Below are positions 27,900 to 36,747 of a stretch of DNA of 43,715 nucleotides, piece after piece; within the stretch, counting starts at the first letter, position 1; each line of letters begins with the position of its first letter. The stretch comes from CAIVAT01 sp037141055 (GTDB lineage: Bacteria; Bacteroidota; Bacteroidia; Bacteroidales; FEN-979). The DNA is taken from assembly GCA_037141055.1 (NCBI GenBank), contig JBAXDH010000013.1, forward strand, positions 1 through 43,715. Reading direction: 5' to 3'. The notes under the pieces were generated by a model. The model ran no database searches and was not told the DNA's origin. It saw only the letters and a program-made list of their open reading frames with translations. The position numbers and the translations under genes were made by a program.

Positions 27900-27907
27900 T
27901 ATTTTTG
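27900..27907 (+). promoter_or_regulatory. Probable -7 element for the exported 792-residue protein
   Basis: TATTTTTG matches TAnnTTTG and lies 16 nt before the ATG at 27924. No good -33 TTTG is found at the usual distance, so this is weaker than the divergent promoter at 27832-27862. Confidence 0.45.
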
Positions 27908-27923
27908 TAACTTAATCTGATAA

Positions 27924-30302
27924 ATGATGAGAAATACAATTTACCTGCTGATCCTGTTCTTCCTTGCCAACATTCATGCACATGCCCAGGATATGCCATT
28001 GACTCCGCGGATCGACCGCCCTGTCTACTTTGATGTCTCTCCGCCGCTGAGGGATATGGTGAAAACCGCTATGCTGAAGGCAGACGGGAGCTGGAAGGAA
28101 GGCGTTGTGTATAATTACACGGACCTGAGCGGAGCCTCCGACAGAAAACCCGGTATCAGTTATCCCGCGGATCCGGGGTTGCAGGATTATTTTGGCAGCC
28201 TTCTCACCGACACCACCATCCAGAATTTTGACGGTATGGGCAACCTCGGCGGGTATGTGCCTCCCGACACCCACGGGGATGTGGGGTTCAACCATTATTT
28301 CGAGGTGATCAACTGCTCCTATTCCATCTATAACAAAAGCGGGGGGAAACTTTTCGGTCCGGCTGGCAACAGCACGGTGTGGTCCGGAATGCCCAACAAT
28401 TCAAATGACGGCGATGCAATTGTGCTGTTTGACGAGCTTGCCAACCGGTGGATTTTTTCGCAGTTTTCGCTTCCGAACGGATCCTCCACCGCACCGTTTT
28501 ACCAGATGATCGCCGTTTCGCAAACCCCCGATCCGACCGGCAGCTGGTACAGGTGGGAATATGTGTTCAGCTCCATGCCCGACTACCCGAAATTCGGAAT
28601 CTGGACAGATGGTTATTACATGTCGACCAATAACTTCGGCCCCGGCAGCGCCGGATGGGTCGGAAACGGTGCTTATTCGTACGACCGCACGGCCATGCTT
28701 GCCGGCAACCCCAATGCCATGAGAATCTCCTTTACACTGCCTCCCGGCGGCGACGGGTTTATCTCCCTTTTGCCGGCCGACTGCGACGGAACGCTCCCTG
28801 CCATGGGCACACCCAACTATTTTGCCTATATCCGCACCGGCGGAACACAGCGTCTCGGAGTCTACCAGTTTCACTCCGACTGGGGCACACCGGCCAATTC
28901 AACATTTGGGAGCCTGGCGTACCTGAACGTCAATTCGTTCAGCACCCTCGGGAGCGGAATTCCCCAGAAAGGGTCGCCTCAAAAGCTGGAAACGCTGTCC
29001 GACCGACTGATGTACCGCTTGCAATACAGGAAGTTCAGCGGTTATTCGTCAATGGTGCTGAACCATTCGGTGAATGCAGGATCGGGCAAGGCAGGGATCA
29101 GGTGGTACGAGTTAAGGGACACCGGAACGGGCTGGAGCATCTACCAGCAGTCAACCTATTCTCCCGACAACGATTCGAGGTGGATGGGAAGCATTGCCCA
29201 GGATACGGCCGGCACGATCTCAATCGCATACTCGGTTTCGAGCGCCACCATGTACCCCGCAATCCGCTATACCGGAAGGTTGAAAAACGATCCCATCAAC
29301 CAGATGACCATCCAGGAAAAAACAATTGTAAACGGCGGCGGTTCGCAAACCGGGATATGGAGCGGGCGCAGCCGCTGGGGAGATTACAGCGCACTCAGCA
29401 TCGACCCCTCCGCCCCGACAACTTTCTGGTTTACAACGGAATATTATGCCACGACCTCATCAAGTGGCTGGCAGACGCGAATAGCCTCCTTCACCTTTGC
29501 CAATGTTTTTTCTTCCGCCGCTTCATGTACGCCCGGGATAATCTGCAGCACAACCGCCGATTCAGCCAGATTGCATGCCTACGGTTATGGCGGAAGCGGA
29601 ACATACACCTTTTCATGGACATCGATTCCGGCGGGTTTTACCTCAACACTTCAGGATCCGAAGGTGCGTCCGCAACAAACCACCAGGTATGTCGTGGCCA
29701 CCAGCGACGGAACGGCTACCAGGCACGACACCACCGAAATGCGCATCGTGAATTCGCCAACCGCATTCGCGGGAAACGACACCCTTGTATGCTGGTATAC
29801 ATCGCCGATCCCGGTGAATGGCACCGCAACAGGCTACCTGAGGTTCCTATGGGGAAGCACCGGCGACGGGACCTTTACAAATCCGTCATCACTCACCACA
29901 TCTTACATCCCGGGAATCAAGGATAAAACCTCCGGAGGTACCGATCTGAAACTCATCGTGTGGCCGAATGCCCCGTGTTTGAGCAAAGCCTCCAGCATCA
30001 GGCACATTACACTTGATCCGTGTACGGGAATCACTGAACATTCACCTGGCGACCCGGGCATTGCCGTACAGCCGAATCCGGCACATGATAAAGTCACAAT
30101 CACCGTTTCGGGGTTGAATCATCCGGGTGTGGTAACGGTAACCGGCATGGCAGGCCGTGAGGTTTGTTCCGTTAAATTTGATCCCGCCGACAACCAGCCT
30201 GTTTCGAAACAGCTCGACATCAGCTCATTTGCGAAAGGCTTGTACTTGATGAAACTGCAGTCTGACGGAAAAATTTCCGTCACCCGGTTCATCGTTCAAT
30301 AA
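27924..30302 (+). CDS. T9SS-exported protein of unknown function with PKD/Ig-like region
   Basis: A 792-residue extracellular protein. The signal peptide ends near HAHAQ (about residue 22). A large beta-rich N-terminal region (about 60-530) contains VPPDTHGDVGFNHYFEVIN and repeated Trp/Tyr/Ser-rich strands, possibly a propeller-like fold. Two Ig/PKD-like segments follow (about 540-610 and 615-700). The last 80 residues (IAVQPNPAHDKVTI to TRFIVQ) are a type A T9SS sorting domain. I recognise the DTHGDVG-type N-terminal region as a recurrent exported family of Bacteroidota but know no function for it. No catalytic motif is evident. It is transcribed divergently from the FIST operon and is followed, after 58 nt, by the enoyl-CoA hydratase gene. 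A functional link to either side is not shown. Confidence 0.85.
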   Translation: MMRNTIYLLILFFLANIHAHAQDMPLTPRIDRPVYFDVSPPLRDMVKTAMLKADGSWKEGVVYNYTDLSGASDRKPGISYPADPGLQDYFGSLLTDTTIQNFDGMGNLGGYVPPDTHGDVGFNHYFEVINCSYSIYNKSGGKLFGPAGNSTVWSGMPNNSNDGDAIVLFDELANRWIFSQFSLPNGSSTAPFYQMIAVSQTPDPTGSWYRWEYVFSSMPDYPKFGIWTDGYYMSTNNFGPGSAGWVGNGAYSYDRTAMLAGNPNAMRISFTLPPGGDGFISLLPADCDGTLPAMGTPNYFAYIRTGGTQRLGVYQFHSDWGTPANSTFGSLAYLNVNSFSTLGSGIPQKGSPQKLETLSDRLMYRLQYRKFSGYSSMVLNHSVNAGSGKAGIRWYELRDTGTGWSIYQQSTYSPDNDSRWMGSIAQDTAGTISIAYSVSSATMYPAIRYTGRLKNDPINQMTIQEKTIVNGGGSQTGIWSGRSRWGDYSALSIDPSAPTTFWFTTEYYATTSSSGWQTRIASFTFANVFSSAASCTPGIICSTTADSARLHAYGYGGSGTYTFSWTSIPAGFTSTLQDPKVRPQQTTRYVVATSDGTATRHDTTEMRIVNSPTAFAGNDTLVCWYTSPIPVNGTATGYLRFLWGSTGDGTFTNPSSLTTSYIPGIKDKTSGGTDLKLIVWPNAPCLSKASSIRHITLDPCTGITEHSPGDPGIAVQPNPAHDKVTITVSGLNHPGVVTVTGMAGREVCSVKFDPADNQPVSKQLDISSFAKGLYLMKLQSDGKISVTRFIVQ

Positions 30303-30360
30303 GTCAGAATATTTTATAATTTTAGATCGCGAAAAATAATTTACCGTTAATCAAATATCA

Positions 30361-31131
30361 ATGGACTATCAAATTCTGAAAATCCAGGTTGCCGATTCTG
30401 TTGCGCTGGTAACCATCAGCAGGCCTGCTGCACTGAATGCCCTGAATACGAATTTTTTCAAAGAGTTTAACCATTTTCTCGATGATCTCGAACCCCGTGA
30501 GGATGTAAAAGTCCTGGTCATAACCGGTGAAGGAAAATCGTTCGTCGCCGGTGCCGATATCGCGGAGATGGTTCACATGAATTCCGCGGAAGGCTATGCC
30601 TTTTCAACCTTCGGGCAGCGTACCTTCGACAGGCTTGAGCAACTCCGGATCCCGGTAATCGCAGCCGTAAACGGGTATGCGCTTGGCGGCGGTTGCGAAC
30701 TTGCAATGGCCTGCGATTTCCGCATCGCCAGCAAATTTGCCAGATTCGGGCAGCCTGAAATAAACCTGGGGATGATCCCGGGATATGCTGCAACACAGCG
30801 TTTATCCAGGATCACCGGGCTCGGAAATGCCCTTTACCTTATATTGACCGCCGATACCATCACGGCCGATGATGCCCTGCGAATCGGCCTGGTTCAAAAG
30901 GTAACGGAACCTGAACTGCTGATGGAAGAAGTGATGAAACTGGCGGCAAAAATTGCCCGCAATGCTTCCAATGCTGCTGCGACATCCAAAAGGATTATCC
31001 GTGCCGGCATCGCCATGGATTTTAAAGAAGCTTCCGAAACAGAAGCGGTTGAATTCGGCAACCAGTTCGATAACCAGGCAACAAAGGAAGGAATGAAGGC
31101 ATTCCTCGAAAAACGCAAACCAAACTGGTAG
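30361..31131 (+). CDS. Enoyl-CoA hydratase (crotonase family)
   Basis: A 256-residue cytoplasmic crotonase-fold enzyme that adds water to trans-2-enoyl-CoA. FVAGADIAEM (about 61-70) gives the oxyanion-hole region. E113 in GGGCELAMACD and E133 in FGQPEINLGMIPG are spaced 20 residues apart, as are the two catalytic glutamates (E144/E164) of rat mitochondrial enoyl-CoA hydratase. That supports real hydratase activity. It is full length for the family. It begins a cluster with a 3-hydroxyacyl-CoA dehydrogenase, a thiolase and a nitronate monooxygenase, consistent with beta-oxidation or a related acyl-CoA degradation route. A GC-rich palindrome (31139-31186) separates it from the dehydrogenase gene. 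Confidence 0.93.
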   Translation: MDYQILKIQVADSVALVTISRPAALNALNTNFFKEFNHFLDDLEPREDVKVLVITGEGKSFVAGADIAEMVHMNSAEGYAFSTFGQRTFDRLEQLRIPVIAAVNGYALGGGCELAMACDFRIASKFARFGQPEINLGMIPGYAATQRLSRITGLGNALYLILTADTITADDALRIGLVQKVTEPELLMEEVMKLAAKIARNASNAAATSKRIIRAGIAMDFKEASETEAVEFGNQFDNQATKEGMKAFLEKRKPNW

Positions 31132-31138
31132 ATAGTAT

Positions 31139-31186
31139 CCCCCACCCCTGAACCCCTCCCCCTCGGGGGAGGAGCCGGGGGTGGGG
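31139..31186. repeat. C-rich/G-rich palindromic intergenic repeat
   Basis: Outer arms CCCCACCCC and GGGGTGGGG and inner arms CCTCCCCC and GGGGGAGG form a near-continuous stem with a 2-nt loop (TC) and a small internal loop. It starts 7 nt after the hydratase stop and ends 23 nt before the next start. No T-run follows. This CCCCACCCCTGAACCCCTCC-type palindrome is a dispersed repeat in many Bacteroidota genomes, from general knowledge. It may slow polymerase or protect the message. Confidence 0.8.
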
Positions 31187-31209
31187 TCCAAACCTCAAAT
31201 GATAAAAGT

Positions 31210-32544
31210 ATGTCCTACGAAGAACGATTACAGCATGTCTCGGTGCTGGGCGCTGCCGGGAAAATGGGAAGCGGCATCCTGCTGCTCACAGCGGTAGAGA
31301 TGGCCGATATCAGCCTCAGGCCTGAAAACAAAGGCAAACCGTTTGTACTGAACGCCATTGATATATCCGACGAAGCCCTTTCCGGATTGATGAAGTACCT
31401 GAAATCACAGGTGCTTAAACTGGCCGAAAAAAAAGTGGTCGCCCTGCGGAAAGTTTATGCCGGCAGGGCGGACCTGATCGATAACGATGAAATTATCGAC
31501 CAGTATATTTTCGATGTGATCAGCATCGTAAGAACCTCCACGAGGCTTGAATCGGCGTATGATTCGTACATGATTTTCGAGGCCATCAAAGAGGATCCGG
31601 AGCTGAAAAGCAGCATCTTCTCAAAGATCTCGGCCAACAATCCGCACCAGCCATGGTTTTTCACCAATACTTCGTCCATCCCCATTACCAAACTGGATGA
31701 AGGTGCCGGGCTGAACGGCCGCATTATCGGTTTCCATTTCTATAACCCGCCTGCTGTCCAGAAGCTGGTGGAGATCATCAGGGCTGCCGGTACGCTTCCC
31801 GAAGTGGATGCCTTTGCCCGCCAGTATGCGAAGAATCTCCGTAAAGTCATCGTGCCGTCCAATGACAAGGCAGGGTTTATCGGCAACGGGCATTTCATGC
31901 GCGACATACTGCATGCCACAACGGAGGCAGACCGGCTCAGCAACGAATTTTCCCGGGTGGAGGCGATCTATGCCTTCAACAAAATAAGCCAGGATTACCT
32001 TGTGCGGCCGATGGGTATTTTCCAGCTTGTCGACTATGTCGGGGTCGATGTCTGCAGTTTCATCATGTCGGTGATGAACCCATATCTGCCGGAAGAAAAT
32101 CTTTACAGCCCGCTGCTTGAAAACATGCTGGCTCATGGGATCAGGGGAGGTCAGTACTCCGACGGATCGCAAAAAGACGGGATCCTGAAATATGAGAAGG
32201 GCCGGCCCGTTGCGATATACGATCCAACGGCAGAAGCCTATGTCCCTATCAGCGGATTCCAGTCCAAAGTGGATGAAAAACTCGGTGCATTGCCGGTTCC
32301 CCCGGCATGGAAAGCCGTTGTGGGCAGCAAGGCAAAGGATGAGATTCTTCGCAGCTATTTCGGCCAGCTGAAATCAGCCACAGGCTTCGGAGCTGAACTG
32401 GCCAGGGCATACGCCGGGCGTTCATGCGCCATCGGGCTTCAGCTGATCAGTTCGGGCGTCGCCAACAACGAAGAGGATGTGAATACCGTCCTGCTTACTG
32501 GATTTTTTCACGCATATGGTCCGATAAACAATTATTTAGGATAG
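31210..32544 (+). CDS. 3-hydroxyacyl-CoA dehydrogenase, NAD-binding
   Basis: A 444-residue cytoplasmic dehydrogenase of the beta-oxidation type. The Rossmann start VSVLGAAGKMGSG (about 10-22) has Ala in place of the first Gly of GxGxxG. S155, H176 (GFHFYNPP), E188 and N226 keep the exact spacing of the S137/H158/E170/N208 set known from human 3-hydroxyacyl-CoA dehydrogenase, so the catalytic His-Glu pair is intact. It is longer than the usual 280-310-residue single enzymes and lacks a fused hydratase domain. The hydratase is the separate gene upstream. The thiolase starts 4 nt after the stop, so the two are probably translated together. Confidence 0.9.
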   Translation: MSYEERLQHVSVLGAAGKMGSGILLLTAVEMADISLRPENKGKPFVLNAIDISDEALSGLMKYLKSQVLKLAEKKVVALRKVYAGRADLIDNDEIIDQYIFDVISIVRTSTRLESAYDSYMIFEAIKEDPELKSSIFSKISANNPHQPWFFTNTSSIPITKLDEGAGLNGRIIGFHFYNPPAVQKLVEIIRAAGTLPEVDAFARQYAKNLRKVIVPSNDKAGFIGNGHFMRDILHATTEADRLSNEFSRVEAIYAFNKISQDYLVRPMGIFQLVDYVGVDVCSFIMSVMNPYLPEENLYSPLLENMLAHGIRGGQYSDGSQKDGILKYEKGRPVAIYDPTAEAYVPISGFQSKVDEKLGALPVPPAWKAVVGSKAKDEILRSYFGQLKSATGFGAELARAYAGRSCAIGLQLISSGVANNEEDVNTVLLTGFFHAYGPINNYLG

Positions 32545-32548
32545 AGTC

Positions 32549-33781
32549 ATGAGAAGAAAAGTATACATGGTGGCCGGATACAACACCCTTTCCATGGGTA
32601 CCGGCCGTAAGGAGTTCAACCCGAAAAAAGAACGTCCCGGACTGGAAGAGTATATCAAAGAGGCCGGGCAGGGAACCCTGGAACAGATAGGAGGAGCAGT
32701 GCACGTCGACGAATGTGTCATTGGCAACTTCATGGCCTCCAGGTTCAACCGGCAGGCAAACCTGGCTGCTTTCTTCCCTTTTGTGGATGAAGGATTGAGG
32801 TACAAGCCTGCCATCAGGGTAGAGGGTGCATGTGCAACCGGCGGACTCGCTTTGATGAGTGGCATCAAAAGCGTGCTCGCCGAAACAGCCGAAGTCGTGC
32901 TGGTGATCGGCGTCGAGGTGCAGAATACGGTGAAGGCAATATACTGCGCCGATTATCTCGCCGGTGCCGGCTGGTTCAAGAACCGGAAAACAGGTCATGC
33001 CTATTTCTTCCCGGGCCAGTTCAGCGACCGTGCCGGATCTTATTTTGAAAAATACGGCCGGGATAAAACCCGCCAGGCGCTGGCACGGTGGTTCCGGAAT
33101 GCCATTGAAAATGCCCGCCTTTGCCCCACAGCCCAGGAGTTCCACAACCCGGTGAAAGACCTCGAGGCTCTTGCCATGATGGAACCCAACGGAAAATCTT
33201 TTGTAGATCATCTCAATGTTTTTGATTGCTCCAAGGTATCCGACGGTGCTTCTGCCATTGCCATTGTTTCGGAAGCAGGGTTGAAACGCTGTGGCATCCC
33301 CGCCAGCGAGGCCATCGAAGTGATGGGCTACGGGCAGATGGAGGAGGACATCACCAAACCGCCATCAGATCCGACAGAACTGACCACCACCAGGATGGCC
33401 GTAAAAGCGGCGCTGGCTTCGGCAGGAATAACGCGCGATCAGCTCGCAACCGCCGAAATACACGATTGCTTTACCATCGCAGGGCTGATGTGCATGGAAG
33501 CGATCGGGTTCGCCGAGAAAGGCAAAGGCGCCGATTATATCCTTGCAGGAAATACCGCACGCAGCGGACGCATTCCCATCAACACTACCGGCGGACTTAT
33601 CGGCTGGGGACATCCCACCGGGGGAACCGGCGTTCACCAGGCTGTCACCATCCTTGAGCAGCTGACCGGCAAAGCGGGGGAGGCACAGGTTGAAATTCCC
33701 GCCGACCGCCCGTACGGATTGACAGTAAACATGGGAGGAGATGACAAGTCGCTGGTTTCGATTGTTTATAAAAGAGCTTAA
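32549..33781 (+). CDS. Thiolase (acetyl-CoA acetyltransferase, SCP-x-like)
   Basis: A 410-residue thiolase. The nucleophilic Cys is C95 in VEGACATGG. The C-terminal catalytic motifs are EIHDCFT (H305, C307) and GWGHPTGGTG (H355). An HDCF motif in place of the classical NEAF motif places it in the SCP-x/non-classical thiolase group. It would cleave 3-ketoacyl-CoA with CoA to acetyl-CoA and a shortened acyl-CoA, the last step after the hydratase and dehydrogenase upstream. The preceding gene ends 4 nt before it, and the next gene starts 21 nt after its stop in the same frame. Substrate chain length or type cannot be read from sequence. Confidence 0.92.
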   Translation: MRRKVYMVAGYNTLSMGTGRKEFNPKKERPGLEEYIKEAGQGTLEQIGGAVHVDECVIGNFMASRFNRQANLAAFFPFVDEGLRYKPAIRVEGACATGGLALMSGIKSVLAETAEVVLVIGVEVQNTVKAIYCADYLAGAGWFKNRKTGHAYFFPGQFSDRAGSYFEKYGRDKTRQALARWFRNAIENARLCPTAQEFHNPVKDLEALAMMEPNGKSFVDHLNVFDCSKVSDGASAIAIVSEAGLKRCGIPASEAIEVMGYGQMEEDITKPPSDPTELTTTRMAVKAALASAGITRDQLATAEIHDCFTIAGLMCMEAIGFAEKGKGADYILAGNTARSGRIPINTTGGLIGWGHPTGGTGVHQAVTILEQLTGKAGEAQVEIPADRPYGLTVNMGGDDKSLVSIVYKRA

Positions 33782-33802
33782 CAGATCAAGTCCCCATTAC
33801 CC

Positions 33803-34747
33803 TTGAATACCAGAATAACTTCCCTTTTCTCAGTCGATTTCCCCGTCATCCAGGCAGGCATGATCTGGTGCAGCGGGTGGCGGCTTGCATCTGCAGTGAG
33901 CAATGCCGGCGGACTGGGTTTGATCGGGGCCGGCTCCATGAGCCCGGAAGTGCTTGAAGAGCACATCCTCAAATGTAAGGCTGCAACGGACAAACCTTTT
34001 GGAGTCAACGTTCCGCTGATCTATTCCCAGGTAGAGAAACAATTGGAAATAATCCTGCGTGAAGGCGTTAAAATCGTATTCACCTCCGCGGGAAACCCCG
34101 CCACCTGGACACCCATGCTTAAAAGCCATGGTATCACGGTCGTGCACGTTGTTGCCAATCTGAAATCAGCGCTGAAATGCGAGCAAACCGGGGTTGACGC
34201 CGTGGTGGCCGAAGGCTTTGAAGCCGGCGGGCACAACGGGAAGGAGGAAACCACCACGTTTGCACTCATCCCGCTGATCAGGAAAGCTATACAGTTGCCG
34301 CTCATTGCTGCAGGCGGCATTGCCACCGGCCGCGGCATGCTGGCAGCAATGGTCCTTGGTGCCGACGGAGTGCAGGTTGGCAGCCGTTTTGTGGCATCCG
34401 CCGAATCCTCCGCGCATCCGGCATTCAAGCAGAAAATACTGGAAGCGGGCGACGGAGGCACACTTTTATCGTTGAAAAAAGTCATCCCCGTGCGGCTCAT
34501 CCGCAATTCATTTTTTGAACAGGTGAAGCAGATGGAAGATGCCGGCGCATCCCCGGAGGAGCTGAAAACACTCCTAGGCAAAGGCCGTGCGAAACTTGGC
34601 ATGTTTGAGGGCAACACCGACGAGGGAGAACTCGAAATCGGACAGGTTGCTTCGCTGATCAGCGAGATTATGCCCGCCCGGGTTATTTTGGAAGAGATTG
34701 TCGACGAATATCTGAAGGCAAAAAAAGCACTCTGTGATGCAACTTAA
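33803..34747 (+). CDS. Nitronate monooxygenase / 2-nitropropane dioxygenase-type flavoprotein (TTG start)
   Basis: A 314-residue FMN-dependent TIM-barrel enzyme. The N-terminus NTRITSLFSVDFPVIQAGM is the canonical start of this family, so the TTG at 33803 is the best start. The same frame is open only back to the thiolase stop at 33779-33781 and has no ATG or GTG in between. AGGHNG (H144) and the FMN phosphate-binding stretch VLGADGVQVGSRF are present. The family includes true nitronate monooxygenases and FabK-like enoyl-ACP reductases. Its place after a beta-oxidation set suggests a role with acyl-CoA or nitro-acid substrates, but this is uncertain. Confidence 0.85.
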   Translation: MNTRITSLFSVDFPVIQAGMIWCSGWRLASAVSNAGGLGLIGAGSMSPEVLEEHILKCKAATDKPFGVNVPLIYSQVEKQLEIILREGVKIVFTSAGNPATWTPMLKSHGITVVHVVANLKSALKCEQTGVDAVVAEGFEAGGHNGKEETTTFALIPLIRKAIQLPLIAAGGIATGRGMLAAMVLGADGVQVGSRFVASAESSAHPAFKQKILEAGDGGTLLSLKKVIPVRLIRNSFFEQVKQMEDAGASPEELKTLLGKGRAKLGMFEGNTDEGELEIGQVASLISEIMPARVILEEIVDEYLKAKKALCDAT

Positions 34748-34758
34748 AAACCGAAACA

Positions 34759-35361
34759 ATGAAAAAAATATTTGCTGCGATATTCATACTGGGTGTTACC
34801 CTGTCATTTACCATCGATAATGGCGGGCAGTCTGCAGAAAATGGAAAGCTGTCTGGTGCCGCAATGTACCATGACGCTTACCGGTCGTATGATCAGGCAG
34901 ATGCGGGCTGTGAAATATATGCCGTCAGCGAAGCTGATGTCAAATCAACGGGATTCGGTGATCTCAAAAGTGTGATTGAAAGGTTTCGCGGGGCTAAATA
35001 CGATTATTTGCTGTCAACCTATAATTCGGTTGATCCTGCCAGGAATAAGAGGCTGAGCGATAATTTTGATACAGTGGCGAATACCACCCTCAGGTACGTC
35101 AGCGGATTCAGGCAACTACCCGCTGCGGTGAGGGCTGCGGCAAACGGCACCGGAAATTACACCCTGAGTTTAAAACCCGGCAAATATTACCTCCTGGTTA
35201 TTTCAGGCAGTGTGAAGAGCAATAACAGCGCTGAATCAAAAGGCAATATCGGTTATAAAATCGTGGATGTCAAATCAGCGGAGGAGACCGTTCAGAATGT
35301 TTGTTTTCAGAAGCATGAAATCATCGGGATCATGACGGCAAGAAACCTGTCGGGATGTTGA
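34759..35361 (+). CDS. Small exported protein of unknown function
   Basis: A 200-residue protein with a signal peptide (about 1-19, MKKIFAAIFILGVTLSFT) and no lipobox Cys. It is not recognised. The C-terminal half has alternating hydrophobic strands around SLKPGKYYLLVISGSVKSN and ends with two Cys residues (CFQKHEIIGI to the terminal SGC), possibly a disulfide. It resembles small periplasmic beta-sandwich proteins. It starts 11 nt after the nitronate monooxygenase stop and may be on the same transcript, though a functional link is not implied. DNA beyond it is decayed. Confidence 0.7.
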   Translation: MKKIFAAIFILGVTLSFTIDNGGQSAENGKLSGAAMYHDAYRSYDQADAGCEIYAVSEADVKSTGFGDLKSVIERFRGAKYDYLLSTYNSVDPARNKRLSDNFDTVANTTLRYVSGFRQLPAAVRAAANGTGNYTLSLKPGKYYLLVISGSVKSNNSAESKGNIGYKIVDVKSAEETVQNVCFQKHEIIGIMTARNLSGC

Positions 35362-35395
35362 TTTGAGAAGTTCTCATTCAACCCATGGTGCAATT

Positions 35396-36093
35396 ATGAA
35401 ACATTCCATGAGCAAATCATAGGCCAATGCCCTCCGGAAACGAGCGGAAAAGATACTGAAAAAAGTCATCGTCAATACGTTTGCCCCTGTCTGAGACTGA
35501 TGTGCTGAAGCTACTCCACGAGTTTGAAGTACACCAGGTAGAACTTGAATTGCAGAATAAGGAACTCTTGCAGGCAAAAGAACTGGCCGAGGCTACTACA
35601 GATAAAGCCACAGCACTGTACGATTTTGCCCCGTCAGGTTATTTTACGCTTGCCAGCGATGGTGAAATTATCGAGAGCAATTTCGCCGGGGCAAAAATGG
35701 TTCTATGATATTGGCTCCATCTTAAAACGAAACCCAAACGGCAAACCGCTCTATGTAACAGGGCTTATTATTGATATAACTGAACGTAAAGAGGCTGAAG
35801 AAAAGATTAAAAGAAACGAGAACATCCTCAGACTGTTTGTTGAGAATACTCCGGCAGCCGTTGCAATGTTTGACCGCGAAATGAATTATATCATTGCAAG
35901 TCGCAGATACCTGGCTGATTATAATTTATCCTAAATGTGTGAAGAAGACCCTTTTCCTCGCCAGGATGGAAGGTTGGATTGGGTGAAATGGGAAGTCTGT
36001 CCGTGGTACGAGAGCAATAATAAAATAGGCGGAATTATTCTTTTCTCTGAAGTCATTACGAAACACAAAGCTTCAACTTTCTGTAAAAAATGA
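35396..36093 (+). pseudogene. Decayed PAS-domain sensor kinase
   Basis: Remnants of a PAS kinase lie in order but broken. ATG at 35396 reads MKHSMSKS and then meets TAG (35420-35422). The same frame continues ANALRKRAEKILKK before a frameshift near an A-run at 35459-35464. The next frame gives PLSETDVLKLLHEFEVHQVE and a partial PAS domain up to about 35700. A second frameshift with deletion joins this to a PAS end (KWFYDIGSILKRN, ITERKEAEEK). A TAA at 35932-35934 interrupts again, and CEEDPFPRQDGRLDW resumes in the same frame, as if a piece between was deleted. The remnant stops at 36091-36093. No HisKA or ATPase part remains. Confidence 0.85.
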
Positions 36094-36502
36094 TGCGCGT
36101 GTTTTGATTCTGTCGATGCACCCGGAAGAGCAGTTTGCCATTCACGCGTTTAAATTGGGCGCTTTGGGTTACGTTACTAAAGACAGGGCCGGTGAAGAAC
36201 TGCTTGCAGCAATAAGAAAAATTTCCGGCGGAGGGAAGTATGTCTCCTTTGAACTTGCAGAATACATGGCATTTAAATTAGATTATGAGATTGAAACCGA
36301 GCTGCATGAAAAACTTTCTGAACGTGAATTCCAGATCATGATTCACCTGGCAAACGGAAAGTCTTCCAGGGAAATTGCCGGCGAACTTTTCATCAGTGAA
36401 AAAACAACAGGGACCTACCGCTTCCGGATTATGCAGAAAATGGGATTGAAGAAAAATTCGGATCTGACATTTTATGCATTGAATAATAAGTTGATAGATT
36501 GA
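36083..36502 (+). pseudogene. 5'-truncated NarL/LuxR-type response regulator
   Basis: From VKNDARVLILSMHPEEQ the frame reads the second half of a receiver domain (GALGYVTKDRAGEELL includes the conserved switch Lys). A complete LuxR-type helix-turn-helix follows (LSEREFQIMIHLANGKSSREIAGELFISEKTTGTYRFRIM). The first 60 or so residues, including the phospho-acceptor Asp, are missing. The 5' side runs directly into the decayed kinase with no start codon of its own except an internal TTG (36104). A deletion probably fused the remains of a kinase-regulator pair. A 132-residue product from the TTG is possible but would lack phosphorylation control. Confidence 0.8.
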
Positions 36503-36530
36503 GAGACGCTAATACGTATAAGAATTTTTC

Positions 36531-36560
36531 TTCTCAGTGATTTCTCAGCGGCTCTCTGTG
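36531..36560. repeat. Three phased TCTCWG units
   Basis: TCTCAG (36532-36537), TCTCAG (36543-36548) and TCTCTG (36553-36558) are spaced 11 and 10 nt apart, close to one helical turn. They lie in the 245-nt gap between the regulator remnant and the intact PAS kinase. Read on the other strand this resembles the CAGAGA/CTGAGA-type intergenic repeats of Bacteroidota. The rest of the gap shows no gene or clear promoter. Confidence 0.4.
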
Positions 36561-36747
36561 TAACTAGTTGATAAACTGTAGTTTTCTTCCATTCCATGCA
36601 GACCATGATTTCCTGATTGGATACTGTCATGATTGTGCTTGCTGTAAAATAATTTGTAAGGCTTCGTCCGACAGTCGTGTCAGTATTTTCCGTACAAAAA
36701 AATCAATGTTCCACTGACATTCCATTTGGTTCCTGCATCGTACCTTA

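Noticed and set aside
28655..29926. A 423-codon open frame on the + strand inside the T9SS-exported protein gene
   Set aside because: It is an Arg/His-rich shadow frame fully inside a gene with a signal peptide and sorting domain; it shows no recognisable domain.
32495..33211. A 238-codon minus-strand frame opposite the thiolase gene
   Set aside because: The thiolase has all catalytic motifs in the + frame; the antisense frame is unrelated to any family.
35545..35934. A 129-residue gene with a PAS end
   Set aside because: Its first half is out-of-frame translation of the upstream PAS remnant; only the last two thirds are real PAS sequence, so it is part of the pseudogene.
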